From: Verrucomicrobiota bacterium
GTDB lineage: Bacteria > Verrucomicrobiota > Verrucomicrobiia > Limisphaerales > J093
Reading direction: 5' to 3'
Assembly (NCBI GenBank): GCA_029556615.1
Contig: JAKQDD010000030.1
Coordinates: 41,703 to 105,702 of the forward strand
Length of the DNA stretch: 64,000 nucleotides
Shown here piece by piece: positions 54,827-63,884 of this stretch. Under the pieces are notes generated by a model that saw only the letters and a program-made list of their open reading frames with translations, searched no databases and was not told the DNA's origin. Numbering within the stretch: position 1 is the first letter of the stretch; each line of letters starts with the position of its first letter. The position numbers and the translations under genes were made by a program.

Positions 54827-57774
54827 GGCTGGCCGCGAGGCGGGAGTTGGCTTCGCAGACCGTCGATGTAAGCCGCCTCCTTGGGGTAGAGCTCGGCCAG
54901 ATTCACGCGGTCGAGGGCTTCCCACGCCTGGCCGAACCGGCCCTTTTGAAAGTGCAGGTCAAGCAGGGCCATGTAATACGAATTGAGGTCCTCCCGCCGG
55001 AGGTCAATCGGCAAGACGCTGTTGAGCAGAGTCTCAGCCTCGTCGGCCCGGCTGTTCCACAACAGGGCCAGGCAATGGTTGATGCGCGCCGCAATGGATT
55101 GCGGGAACTGCAACACGATGCGCAACGTGATTTGCAGTGCCTCCGCCCGCTCTTCCCGGTCGATCAGCAGGGCTGCGGCATAACGGTTCGCCAGCTCGGC
55201 GCTGTTGGGCCGCAGTTCAAAGAGCTCCCGTGCGGTCTCGACCATCAGGGGACTGTCCTTGAGCTGCATGGCCGCATTAAACATGAGGTTCAAGTACTCG
55301 TTGCGATTGGTCGTGTTCTTCTCGACGGTCTCGAGCACTCGACGGGCGGGCGCCGGAAAACCGAGGATGATCATCGAGCGAGCCACGTTGACGCCCTGTT
55401 GGGCCTGGGGAAAGGCCGCTCCCGAGGCCCGGTCGAAAGCGGCCGCCGCTGATCCCGACCGTCCCGTGGCATGATCTGCACGGCCTTCGTAGTAGTGGCT
55501 CATCCCTTCGAGACGAGCCCGAAGGTAGGGAATCGCCCGGAGTTGCAGCGACACATCGCGCAATTCCTCCCATTCTTTGGCGTCTTCAAGCAGCCGGGCG
55601 TAAAGGAGCCAGAGGTCCTCGGAGAACCCGAAGGTCATGGTATACCGGCGCAGGAGTTTCAGGGCCTCCTCCTTCATGTCCAACAGCACATACGCACTCG
55701 CCATGCGGAGAAGCTCCCGGGACGACTTGGGAGGAAAAACATAGTCCTTGGCCAGACGGACGGCCTCGGGCTTCTGCCCGTTCATCGCCAGCAGCCGCCA
55801 GTAGTTCGCGTTCTCGACGCCGGAATCGGCATTGGCTTCGCGCACCCGGACGAAACAATCGGTGAACAGGGCGAGATCGTTCCGATAGACGGCGACGGCC
55901 ATCAGGAGGCGGTTGGCAAAGACTCTTTCCGGCGAAGCCTCAACCGCGGCCTTGAGCAGCTCCGCCTTACCTTCTCCCGAGACGTCTGGGGCACCCCAGC
56001 CGGCTTGATGGGCGGCATAGAGCAGCCGCAGCTCAGGGTGAGACCGCTGGTCCGGAGGGAGTTGCTCCCACAGTCTGGCGAACACCTCGTGCTGGCCTTC
56101 AAAGAACAAGGACTTCACATAAAGCATGTGCTCGGAGGGCGTACGCTGCGTGCCGCGATCGTGCAGGAGATCATAGATCTGATCGTAGAACTGGGCTCGG
56201 TCATAGAATTGGACCACCAGCTCGAGGTCTGCGGCATTGGTCGAGGTCAACCGGAGGAGCCAGGACGACGCCCGCAAGGCGGCAACTAAGTGTTTTCGAT
56301 CATTGACCCTCTGGGCAATCACGGTTCGCAGTAATCCGCGCGCCATTTCGGGGTTGCCCTGATTGTTGGCGTAGGCGGACCCCCAAGCGGTCAAAGCTCC
56401 CTCGTAGTCTCTCCGGGCCATCGCCTTCTCGGCTGTCCGGCGCAAGTTGAAGGCTTGGATCTTGTCCAGGAGACTCACCTTGACCACAGGCACGAAATCC
56501 TTGGGAGTCGAGGTCCACATCTTCGGGAAGAGCAACACGACGATGAAGGCCACACCCGCAAGAGCCAACACCACCAACCGGAACCAGAAGCTGAACAGCA
56601 GCAGCTTGATGAAGGGGGCGTACGTCAGATGCTTCCCGAGCTTCATCTTCAGCCGGCGCCCGCTGGGCAGTATCCCCTTCGCATGCGGTTCCGAGGCCTC
56701 TGCCCGCTGTTGCCGCCGGGTCTCGTAGACCTGCCATGCCGCCACGGCCTGCCGCTCCTGTTGGTGGGCCGTCTCCTCCGAGGCCACCGACGCAACCCCT
56801 GGTTGGGCGAGAAGGAACGTTGCGCTGGTGGCCGCCATGATTGTCGTTCCCTCGACACTGGCCGGGATCAGGCAGAACTGGCCCGGTCCAAGGCTGAGGT
56901 TCGTATCCGACGCCGCATGCCGGACCTCGATCGTGCCTGACACCACGGCGAGGATCGTTGGCCGGTCCGCGGCTCCCAGCGTCCGGTTGTATTCGCTGGA
57001 CACGCGCCACTCCTGCACTGCGAACGCCGGGTCCTCGGCCAGGACACGCGTTTGTCCGCCGTCGCGCTCTTCGAGCGGGACGCCAACCAGCGCCGGCTCG
57101 ATATCGTCGAAATCGATCGACGCCATGGCCTGTTCCACGTGTACCGCCCGCGGTTTGCCGTCCGATCCCACCCGGCTCCAGTCGAAGATCCTGTAGGTGG
57201 TGTCGGAGTTCTGCTGGATTTCAAACAACACGATGCCCGCCCCGATGGCATGGACCCGTCCGCTGGGAAGGAACATGGCGTCTCCGCTTCGGACCCGGAC
57301 CGTGTGGAGGCAATCCGCCACGCTGCCGTCGCCGATTTTCCGCTCGAACTGCTGGCGCTTGATGCCCGCCTTCAGGCCAACGTGCAGGACCCCGTCACGC
57401 CCCGCCTCGGTGATGTACCAGAGCTCGGTCTTGGACTCGCCGCCGAGGCGGCGGGCGATCTCCGCCGGCGGGTGCACCTGGATCGAGGGGGCCTGGTGGG
57501 CGTCCAGGATTTTGACCAGCAGGGGAAACCGGCCGTTGACAGGCTGGGCAGCCCCCAGGAGCTCCGGGCCGTGATGCTCCATCAGCCAGCGGAGGTCTTT
57601 CCCGGCCAGGGGGCCGTTGGCCACCACACTCACCGCCTCCGGTCGATCGGCGATCTCCCAGGACTCGCCCATCGTGCCTTCCGGGGGCAACGGCTTGTGG
57701 TAGATCCGCTCGAGGTTGCGCCCGCCCCAGGGATGTGCTTTGACGATGGGTTCGAAGATGAACGGGTATAGCAT
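54823..57774 (-). CDS. manA: Fusion of class I mannose-6-phosphate isomerase with a membrane-anchored TPR protein
   Basis: A 983-residue continuous frame. Residues 1-330 are a class I phosphomannose isomerase interconverting mannose-6-P and fructose-6-P: HPWGGRNLERI, GESWEIADR, the zinc ligands in IQVHPPAE and KTELWYI, and MFLPSGRVHAIGAG. A linker (about 330-376) is followed by MKLGKHLTYAPFIKLLLF and a transmembrane segment (about 392-415, VVLALAGVAFIVVLLF), then TPR-like helical repeats to the end. The second part looks like a complete protein of its own: Met377 (codon at 56646) would be a natural start. Either two genes fused by loss of a stop, or the isomerase is truly membrane-tethered. 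It lies 35 bp after accA and overlaps larB. Confidence 0.85.
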
Positions 57775-57809
57775 AGGCCGTTGTTCGGGTCGCCATCAGG
57801 CCGTGCCGC

Positions 57810-58820
57810 CTACTCACGGGTCGGCGGCACCGCGGATTTGAACGGCCCCGGGGCTGCCGTTGTGTCCGTGAAATGACCGAACGCCCGGTATTTCTCGTAG
57901 CGTTTCCGCAGCCGTTCCGATGTGGTCCAGCTCATGGATTCCTCCAGGTGGCGCAGCAGGCAGGTCCGCAGCGTCTCGGCCATCGATGCCGGGTCGTTGT
58001 GCGCTCCGCCGAGCGGTTCCGGTACGATCTCATCCACCAACCGCAGTTCGAGGAGCTCCCTGGCCGTGATCCGCAAGGCCTCGGCAGCCTTGGGCGCGGC
58101 CGACCGGTCCTTCCACAAAATGGCCGCGCACCCCTCGGGGCTGATGACCGAGTAGTAAGCGTTCTCGAGCACCAGCACCCGATCGGCTACGCCGATGCCC
58201 AAGGCGCCGCCCGAGCCGCCCTCGCCCAGGACAACGGCCACCACCGGCGTCTCGATGAGCATCATCTCCCGGAGATTCACGGCGATCGCCTCGGCGATGT
58301 GGCGTTCTTCCGCCCCCACCCCCGGATAGGCCCCCGCGGTGTCAATCAGGGTGATGATCGGCAGGCCAAAGCGATCCGCCAGTCGCATCAGCCGCAAGGC
58401 TTTCCGATACCCCTCCGGATGGGCTGATCCGAAGTTCCGCAGGATATTCTCTTTCGTGTCCCGCCCCTTCTGGGTGCCCACCACGACGACGCGGTGGGTG
58501 CCCAGCTGGGCAAAGCCGCCCACCACGGCCCGGTCGTCCGCATAGAGCCGGTCCCCATGCAGCTCCTCGAAACCGGTGAACGCCGTCCGCAAATAGTCGA
58601 GCGTGTAGGGTCGGCGCGGGTGCCGGGCCAACTGAACGCGCTGCCAGGGTGTCAGGTTCGAGAACACCTCCCGCCGGGTGTCTTCGAGTTTCCGTTCGAT
58701 CTGCGCGAGTTCCTCCTCGAGACTCAGGCCCAACGCATGGGCCTCCGGATGCCTCCGCAACTCATCCAGTTTGCGCTGCAGCTCGACGATCGGCTTCTCG
58801 AAGTCGAGGTAATGCTTCAT
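57810..58820 (-). CDS. accA: Acetyl-CoA carboxylase carboxyltransferase alpha subunit
   Basis: A 336-residue subunit that, with AccD, transfers the carboxyl group from biotin to acetyl-CoA to start fatty-acid synthesis. It begins YLDFEKPIVELQRKLDELRR, the usual alpha-subunit helix, and contains RPYTLDYL, GTQKGRDTKENILRNFG, DTAGAYPGVGAEERHIAEAI and GEGGSGGALGIGVADRVL. The ATG at 58820 gives normal length (about 319 in E. coli). It heads the leftward accA - manA/TPR - larB - larC operon. Confidence 0.95.
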   Translation of the reverse strand: MKHYLDFEKPIVELQRKLDELRRHPEAHALGLSLEEELAQIERKLEDTRREVFSNLTPWQRVQLARHPRRPYTLDYLRTAFTGFEELHGDRLYADDRAVVGGFAQLGTHRVVVVGTQKGRDTKENILRNFGSAHPEGYRKALRLMRLADRFGLPIITLIDTAGAYPGVGAEERHIAEAIAVNLREMMLIETPVVAVVLGEGGSGGALGIGVADRVLVLENAYYSVISPEGCAAILWKDRSAAPKAAEALRITARELLELRLVDEIVPEPLGGAHNDPASMAETLRTCLLRHLEESMSWTTSERLRKRYEKYRAFGHFTDTTAAPGPFKSAVPPTRE

Positions 58821-59095
58821 AGACCGGTTGTTGGACGCCCGGTTGACCCATGCGCCCGCCCCCGGGTAGCTGACCCGCCCTTGCTGGAACCTCCGCAGTG
58901 GGAAGGTGATGACATCGGCCGGCAGTCTAGCCGCAGCGATCCGCACCTGCAACGCCGAATTCCCCCAGTTCCTTTGTCCTCGATTCCCTTGTCCTTCCCT
59001 CGGTCTGCGCGCCACGCCCCCACTCCGTCGCCTGCGGATCTTGCCGGGAATGCACCCTTCTCGCCGCTCGCGCTGCGGGGCGCTCCGGCTGGCTA
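58821..59095. other. accA upstream region
   Basis: About 275 bp without a gene, presumably containing the accA promoter. It has pyrimidine-rich repeated TTTGTCCT/CTTGTCCT words near 58974-59000. No specific regulatory site was recognised. Confidence 0.3.
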
Positions 59096-59181
59096 GAGCC
59101 CTCGACTTGTGAAACATGTGGTCAACAGGTCAAGTTGGGTCCCTGACGTTCCAAACCCGCCCCCCCTGCCTTCGAGGACTC
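59096..59181 (-). repeat. Dispersed repeat copy C, module 2 (86 bp, reverse)
   Basis: Ends GAGCCCTCGA at 59096-59105 (one mismatch) and TCGAGGACTC at 59172-59181. Orientation is opposite to copies A and D. It joins module 1 through 5 bp (TCCAT). Confidence 0.85.
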
Positions 59182-59186
59182 TCCAT

Positions 59187-59273
59187 TAGCGAGGCGCGGA
59201 AGAGAGGGTGGGCAGGCACAGCAGGGTCTTCATGAGTCTGAGGACTCCACTGGGTCTGAGGCGCGCCTCGCTA
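59187..59273 (-). repeat. Dispersed repeat copy C, module 1 (87 bp, reverse)
   Basis: Ends TAGCGAGGCGC at 59187-59197 and GCGCCTCGCTA at 59263-59273, a perfect 11-bp inverted repeat. Its last three bases (CTA, TAG on the minus strand) are the stop codon of the kinase-like gene that follows. Confidence 0.87.
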
Positions 59274-60182
59274 GCCCCTTGTCAGAGAATATCTACCAAC
59301 ATGTTGTCTCCCTCGCCCCCTCGCCTGCATCGCCGCCGTCTTCCGTTCGATGGCTTGCAACCACCGCCGCTTCTCGCGCCGGTCCCGATCCGCGCAATAA
59401 TCCCCGAAAAACCGAAGCCGCCAGCGCCAGGGGACGACGATCTCATCGGCGGAGTAGTTCAACTGCGCCAGGTCCTTGATGCGCCAGCGCAGCGTGCGCC
59501 AACGCGGGCGGAACACCCGCTGCAGATCGATCAGGGTGAGCGCCATCCCGCCTTCCCCGCCCGGCGCGACAAACAGGTGGCACGAATAGAAGTCCCGGTG
59601 CCGCCAGCCCGCCGCGTGGAACTGGGCGGCGAACCCGGCGAACTGCCGGATGAGGGGTTGAATCGGGGCCGGATCGCCGCTGCCTGTCGTCAACCGCCGG
59701 CGCAGGTATTGGTCCGCAGGTTCGCCGGGCGCCGCGGACAGGACCACGAAGCTGCGCTTGGCCCGATCCCGGGTCTGTTCGCCCCACGCCAGGGCGCGGA
59801 TTGCCGGGATGCCGTCGGCGTCGAGCGCTCGGGCGACCTGGACTTCGTGGTGAGCGGGGGAATGCCAGGAACCGTCCTCCCACCAGCGCCGGACCCGGGC
59901 GAGTAGGGGATCGCCTTCGAACCGTTTAAGATAGACCGATGCCCCATCGAGCCGCAGGCGGGCGCGATAACGGCGGCCGAGGCCGGGTTTCGACAGAGGT
60001 TCCCCCCGGGTTTGCAGGAAGTCGTCGAGGGTCTGCAACCCCACTGCGGCGAATCGCGTCTGCCAGGCGCTCGAAATGTACCCGGTGCCGTGACCCACGA
60101 GGGGCACCCACGATTCCGGATCGGACTGGATGTCGCTGACAGGCTGCGGCTTCAAGGTACCGCCAATATAGGTCTGCGGCAC
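59271..60182 (-). CDS. Kdo/heptose-kinase-family (WaaP-like) lipopolysaccharide kinase
   Basis: A 303-residue protein of the lipopolysaccharide kinase family, a branch of the protein-kinase fold that phosphorylates LPS core sugars. Motifs: the ATP-site lysine in SVYLKRFEG (about residue 88), the catalytic loop HRDFYSCHLFV (about 196-206), and IDLQRVF in place of DFG (about 220-226), followed by a C-terminal helical part with RRWLQAIERK. It is probably soluble and inner-membrane-associated. Its TAG stop is the terminal triplet of repeat copy C, so the last residues may derive from the insertion. Confidence 0.8.
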   Translation of the reverse strand: MPQTYIGGTLKPQPVSDIQSDPESWVPLVGHGTGYISSAWQTRFAAVGLQTLDDFLQTRGEPLSKPGLGRRYRARLRLDGASVYLKRFEGDPLLARVRRWWEDGSWHSPAHHEVQVARALDADGIPAIRALAWGEQTRDRAKRSFVVLSAAPGEPADQYLRRRLTTGSGDPAPIQPLIRQFAGFAAQFHAAGWRHRDFYSCHLFVAPGGEGGMALTLIDLQRVFRPRWRTLRWRIKDLAQLNYSADEIVVPWRWRLRFFGDYCADRDRREKRRWLQAIERKTAAMQARGRGRQHVGRYSLTRG

Positions 60183-60238
60183 ACGACCCAGTCAAACAAA
60201 AGTCACCGTGTCGGTGGCTGCGGACGGGGTTCGAGTGG

Positions 60239-60322
60239 AACCGCGGAAGACGCGGAACACGCGGACAAGGAGACCGGCGGTGGCGATCCTCGGTTTCCGC
60301 GTGGTTGGCGTGGTCCGCGGTT
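60239..60322. repeat. 84-bp imperfect hairpin repeat
   Basis: Arm 60239-60268 (starts AACCGCGGA) pairs with 60293-60322 (ends TCCGCGGTT) at about 22 of 30 positions, around a 24-nt loop. Similar in size to the 86-bp modules but unrelated in sequence, so probably another palindromic repeat family. Confidence 0.5.
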
Positions 60323-60417
60323 GCACCCGCTGCGGTGCTGCGTTTTGGGGCGCTGCCCTGATCCTCGCCTAATTTTCTGAAATCGCGAAAAAAGTCAGTG
60401 TGGGCGCACATTTTCTG

Positions 60418-60446
60418 TTGACATTGAGCTATAGATATTCTATAGC
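60418..60446 (+). promoter_or_regulatory. Sigma-70-type promoter for the transposase
   Basis: TTGACA at 60418-60423, a 17-bp spacer, then TATAGC at 60441-60446. It overlaps the hairpin at 60426-60448. The surrounding bases are unusually AT-rich for this window. Confidence 0.55.
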
Positions 60447-61964
60447 TCGTGGCGAATGGCTGCACGCTTGCCACTCCAAGCCAAGACGCCCTTTGTCTTG
60501 GATCCGCGGCCTTTGGAGGAGGCTTCCAGTGCGCACGCCGGCGCCTTGGCCACCTCACGGGTCTTTCGCTCGCTGGGCGTGCCCGAACTCATCGCGGCGA
60601 ACCTGAAGCTGCGCCAACGGCAGCGGGGCTTTGACGAGTCGCAGATGATCGAGTCGGTCGTGCTGCTGCAGACCATCGGCGGGGAGAGTCCGGAGGACAT
60701 CCGGCTCATCGCCCAAGATCCGTGTTTGGAACGGGGCTTAGGGTATCGGCCACCCAAGGCGACGGCGGTACGAGGGTTTCTGGAGCGCTTTCACGAGGAG
60801 GCGCTGGAAGCGCTGCGCCCCCCGCGGGAGCAGCAGAAGAGCTTCATCCTGCCCAGCAGCGGGCCGGTGCAGGGGCTGCAGAATGTGCAAGCCGGGGTGG
60901 TGCGACGGATCGCCAAGCGCTACGCGCAGGTGGGGCAGGCGCAGCGGATCGCGACCATCGACCAGGATGCGACGATCATCGAGAGTCACAAGGAGGCAGC
61001 GCGGGCGCACTACGAGGGAGGGCGAGGCTACCAACCGATGGTGGCGGTGTGGGCGGAAGCGGATTTGGTGGTGGCGGATGAGTTCCGGGACGGGAACGTA
61101 CCGGCCAAGCAAGACCCGCTGAGCTGCGCGCAGATGGCGTTTGCAGCGTTACCCGGAGACATTGTGGCGCGGTATTTCCGTGGGGATTCGGCGTGCCACG
61201 AGAGCGGGCTCTTGGAGTGGCTCAAGGATCCGGAGCGGGGGAAGGAGCCTGGAGGGGCGATTGAATTTGCGGTGAGCGCGGTGATGAGTGTGCCTTTGGC
61301 GGCAGCGATCCGGCAGGTGCCGGAGGGGGAGTGGACGACGTTCGGGAAGGAGGAGGACGGCACGTTGCGGCAGTGGGCGGAAGTGCCCTTTGTGCCTGGG
61401 GAGAAGTCCGAGCATAAGGAGAGTCAGCCGCTGCGGTATGTGGGATTGCGCTTGTTGAAGCCGCAAGGGGTGCTCTTTGCCGATGGGAGTGACCGGCACT
61501 ATCACGCGGTGGTGACGAACCGGAAGATCGACGGGGGTCGCTTGTTGGACTGGCATCGGGAGAAGGCGGGGACGGTGGAGCACGTGCATGACGAGGTGAA
61601 GAACTGGCTGGGGGGCGGACATATGCCCAGCCAGCGTTTTGCGGTCAACGCGGCGTGGTTCAAGTTGGCGTTGCTGACGTACAACCTGGCCAGCGTGACG
61701 CGGGGGTTGTGCTTTTCGGTGGAGGAACGGACGGTGCGGATGAAGAAGTATCGGCTGCTGCTCATTCACCTGGCTGGGCGGATGAATCGGAACAACTGCG
61801 TGATGGGGTTGCGGCTGTGTGCGAGCGCCGAAGCGATTGCGCGAATGCAGAGGGTGTGGGCGGTCTTTGAGTTGCCGACGCAGGCGACGGCGGCGGTGGC
61901 GTTGGGGCGTGGGAAGGGAGGCCGGGGAGGATAATCGCAGAGCCAAGACGGCACTCTATAGAAT
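60426..61964 (+). mobile_element. IS1380-type insertion sequence
   Basis: The element contains one transposase gene. Its ends share ATTCTATAG (60437-60445) and CTATAGAAT (61956-61964) as an inverted pair; outer limits cannot be fixed from sequence and may extend several bases each way. At the left end GAGCTATAGA-TAT-TCTATAGCTC (60426-60448) is a perfect 10-bp hairpin. No target duplication was confirmed. Confidence 0.7.
60456..61934 (+). CDS. IS1380-family transposase
   Basis: A 492-residue DDE transposase, full length and uninterrupted, so the element may be active. Family features: the first catalytic aspartate region TIDQDATIIESHKEAA, the second RGDSACHESGLLEWL, YEGGRGYQPMVAVWAEADLV between them, and the C-terminal FAVNAAWFKLALLTYNLASV, all typical of IS1380. 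The ATG at 60456 lies close to the promoter and hairpin. Confidence 0.93.
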   Translation: MAARLPLQAKTPFVLDPRPLEEASSAHAGALATSRVFRSLGVPELIAANLKLRQRQRGFDESQMIESVVLLQTIGGESPEDIRLIAQDPCLERGLGYRPPKATAVRGFLERFHEEALEALRPPREQQKSFILPSSGPVQGLQNVQAGVVRRIAKRYAQVGQAQRIATIDQDATIIESHKEAARAHYEGGRGYQPMVAVWAEADLVVADEFRDGNVPAKQDPLSCAQMAFAALPGDIVARYFRGDSACHESGLLEWLKDPERGKEPGGAIEFAVSAVMSVPLAAAIRQVPEGEWTTFGKEEDGTLRQWAEVPFVPGEKSEHKESQPLRYVGLRLLKPQGVLFADGSDRHYHAVVTNRKIDGGRLLDWHREKAGTVEHVHDEVKNWLGGGHMPSQRFAVNAAWFKLALLTYNLASVTRGLCFSVEERTVRMKKYRLLLIHLAGRMNRNNCVMGLRLCASAEAIARMQRVWAVFELPTQATAAVALGRGKGGRGG

Positions 61965-62171
61965 GCCCCCCGCAGGAAGTGTCTTCCGTGGAGGGGGTTG
62001 GGTGGATTCTGGAGGCCTTAGGCGCGGTATTTCGAGGTTGATTTCCATGGCGCGCACCCGTCCGGGCAGGCAATGCCCGGAATTCCTTGCCGCGCCTCGC
62101 TTAGGCGATGATTTGGGCCCGTTTTCCGCCATCGACAACCCGGGGCACGCCCGCTATAACCGTCAAAAACC
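61935..62171. other. Intergenic region with a diverged palindromic structure
   Basis: Between about 62025 (CCTTAGGCGCGG) and 62106 (CCGCGCCTCGCTTAGG) the ends are related and resemble the module 1 terminus, but the interior differs. It may be an old relative of the dispersed repeat. No promoter was recognised with confidence. Confidence 0.3.
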
Positions 62172-63572
62172 ATGCAACATAAAGTGAATCCACCGTCCGT
62201 CACCCGCCGTCAGTTCCTCAGTCGCACCACCGTGGCCGTCGGCACCGCCACGTTTGCGTTCCCGTACCTGGGCCGCGTGCTGGGTGCCAACGATCGCATC
62301 CAGATCGCCTGCATCGGGGTGGGAGGCAAGGGCGACAGCGACACGAACGACGCTGCCTCGTGCGGCGGCACCATCGTGGCGCTGTGCGACGCCGATACGG
62401 GCACGCTCGACAAGAAAGGCCAGCGGTTCCCACAGGCCAAAAAGTACCAGGACTACCGCAAGCTGCTGGATGAAATGGGCAAGGACATCGACGCCGTCAC
62501 CGTCTCGACGCCGGACCATAACCACGGCGTCGCCGCCATCCGGGCCATGCGCATGGGCAAGCATTGCTTCTGCCAGAAGCCGCTGACCCAAAACGTCCAG
62601 GAAGCCCGCCTGATGCGCCAGCTCGCCGTCGAGAAGAAGCTGGCGACGCAAATGGGCAACCAGGGGAGCGCGGAGAGCGGCCTCCGCCGCGCCATCGAGG
62701 TCGTGCAGGCAGGAGTCATCGGCAAGCCCCTCGAACTCCACGTCTGGTCCAATCGCCCGGTCTGGCCGCAGGGCCTCGACCGGCCCGCCGGCGAGGACCC
62801 CGTCCCCGCGAATCTGAACTGGGACGCCTGGCTCGGACCCGCCACCTTCCGCCCCTACAAGAAGGGCGTTTACCACACGTTCAACTGGCGCGGGTGGTAC
62901 GATTTCGGCACCGGCGCCCTCGGCGACATGGCGTGCCACACGGTCAACATGCCGTTCCGTGCCCTCAAGCTCGGCTACCCGAATGTGGTCGAGTGCGAGA
63001 TCAACTCCCGCATCTACCCCGAGACATTCCCCAAGACATCCCGGATCCGGTTCGAGTTCCCCGAGCGGGAAGGCCTGCCGCCGCTCAAGTTCTGGTGGTA
63101 CGACGGCAATCCCGGCGACGCCCTCAAACCGTTGCGCCCCGACGCCGAGGTCGGCCGGGAGATCATCAGCATGCTCGGCAAGTTCCCGGGCAGCGGCGCC
63201 CTCATCGTCGGCGACAAAGGCAAGCTCTTCTCCCCGGACGATTACGGCGCCCAGTTCTACGTCGTCATGAAGGGCCAGGAAGACTTCGTCGCGGGAGACA
63301 AACACGAGGCCTGCAAGGCCGTGCCCCAGTCCATCCCGCGGTCGCCGGGTCACATGCAGGAGTGGTTCCGCATGATGAAAGACGGCACTCCCGCCTTCTC
63401 GAACTTCGACATCGCCGCCTACCTGACCGAGATCATCCTCCTCGGCTGCATCGCCCTCCGCGTGGGCGAAGGCCGGCGCATGGACTGGGATGGCCCGGGC
63501 ATGAAGTCGACCAACCTGCCCGAAGCCGCCAAGTTCGTCAGCCGCGCCAACCGCCCCGGCTGGGAAGTGTAG
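62172..63572 (+). CDS. Tat-exported Gfo/Idh/MocA family oxidoreductase
   Basis: A 466-residue NAD(P)-dependent sugar oxidoreductase. The N-terminus has a twin-arginine signal (TRRQFLSRTTVAVG, about 10-23), so it is folded with its cofactor and exported. The Rossmann motif is IQIACIGVGGKGDSDTND; the catalytic lysine is in the EKP-like FCQKPLTQN; and ALGDMACHTVNMPF is the conserved C-terminal domain start. Family members act on sugars and cyclitols; the substrate here is unknown. It stands alone, followed by repeats. Confidence 0.9.
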   Translation: MQHKVNPPSVTRRQFLSRTTVAVGTATFAFPYLGRVLGANDRIQIACIGVGGKGDSDTNDAASCGGTIVALCDADTGTLDKKGQRFPQAKKYQDYRKLLDEMGKDIDAVTVSTPDHNHGVAAIRAMRMGKHCFCQKPLTQNVQEARLMRQLAVEKKLATQMGNQGSAESGLRRAIEVVQAGVIGKPLELHVWSNRPVWPQGLDRPAGEDPVPANLNWDAWLGPATFRPYKKGVYHTFNWRGWYDFGTGALGDMACHTVNMPFRALKLGYPNVVECEINSRIYPETFPKTSRIRFEFPEREGLPPLKFWWYDGNPGDALKPLRPDAEVGREIISMLGKFPGSGALIVGDKGKLFSPDDYGAQFYVVMKGQEDFVAGDKHEACKAVPQSIPRSPGHMQEWFRMMKDGTPAFSNFDIAAYLTEIILLGCIALRVGEGRRMDWDGPGMKSTNLPEAAKFVSRANRPGWEV

Positions 63573-63706
63573 GCCGAATCGGTACACCGGTGCGTCAGTG
63601 CGCCGGTGCACCGGCCCTCCGGCGCTTTCCGTCCCCGGTGGTCCCGTAGTCCGTGGTCCCGTGGTCCTATTGTCTCCTCCGTCCGAAAGCGGCTGGGGAC
63701 AGCCGC
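63573..63706. other. Low-complexity stretch and hairpin after the oxidoreductase gene
   Basis: Contains near-tandem CCGGTG and GGTCCCGT words (63590-63670). At 63688-63707 AGCGGCTG-GGGA-CAGCCGCT forms an 8-bp stem that may end the transcript and runs into repeat copy D. Confidence 0.45.
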
Positions 63707-63793
63707 TAGCGAGGCGCACCTCAGACCACACGCAGTCCCCAGCCCCATGGACGCCTCCTTATCTCTCTGGGCCCTCTGTCCCGCGCCTCGCTA
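63707..63793 (+). repeat. Dispersed repeat copy D, module 1 (87 bp)
   Basis: TAGCGAGGCGC at 63707-63717 and GCGCCTCGCTA at 63783-63793, perfect inverted ends. Followed after TTATA (5 bp) by module 2. Confidence 0.88.
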
Positions 63794-63798
63794 TTATA

Positions 63799-63884
63799 GA
63801 GTCCTCGACGGAAGGTGGGGAGGTCTGGAACAGGAGGGACCGAAACTTGACCTGTTGGCCCCATATTCCACAAGTCGAGGACTC
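63799..63884 (+). repeat. Dispersed repeat copy D, module 2 (86 bp)
   Basis: GAGTCCTCGA at 63799-63808 and TCGAGGACTC at 63875-63884, perfect inverted ends. The shared word ACTTGACCTGTTG is present. The remaining 116 bases to the window end show no gene I can support. Confidence 0.88.
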
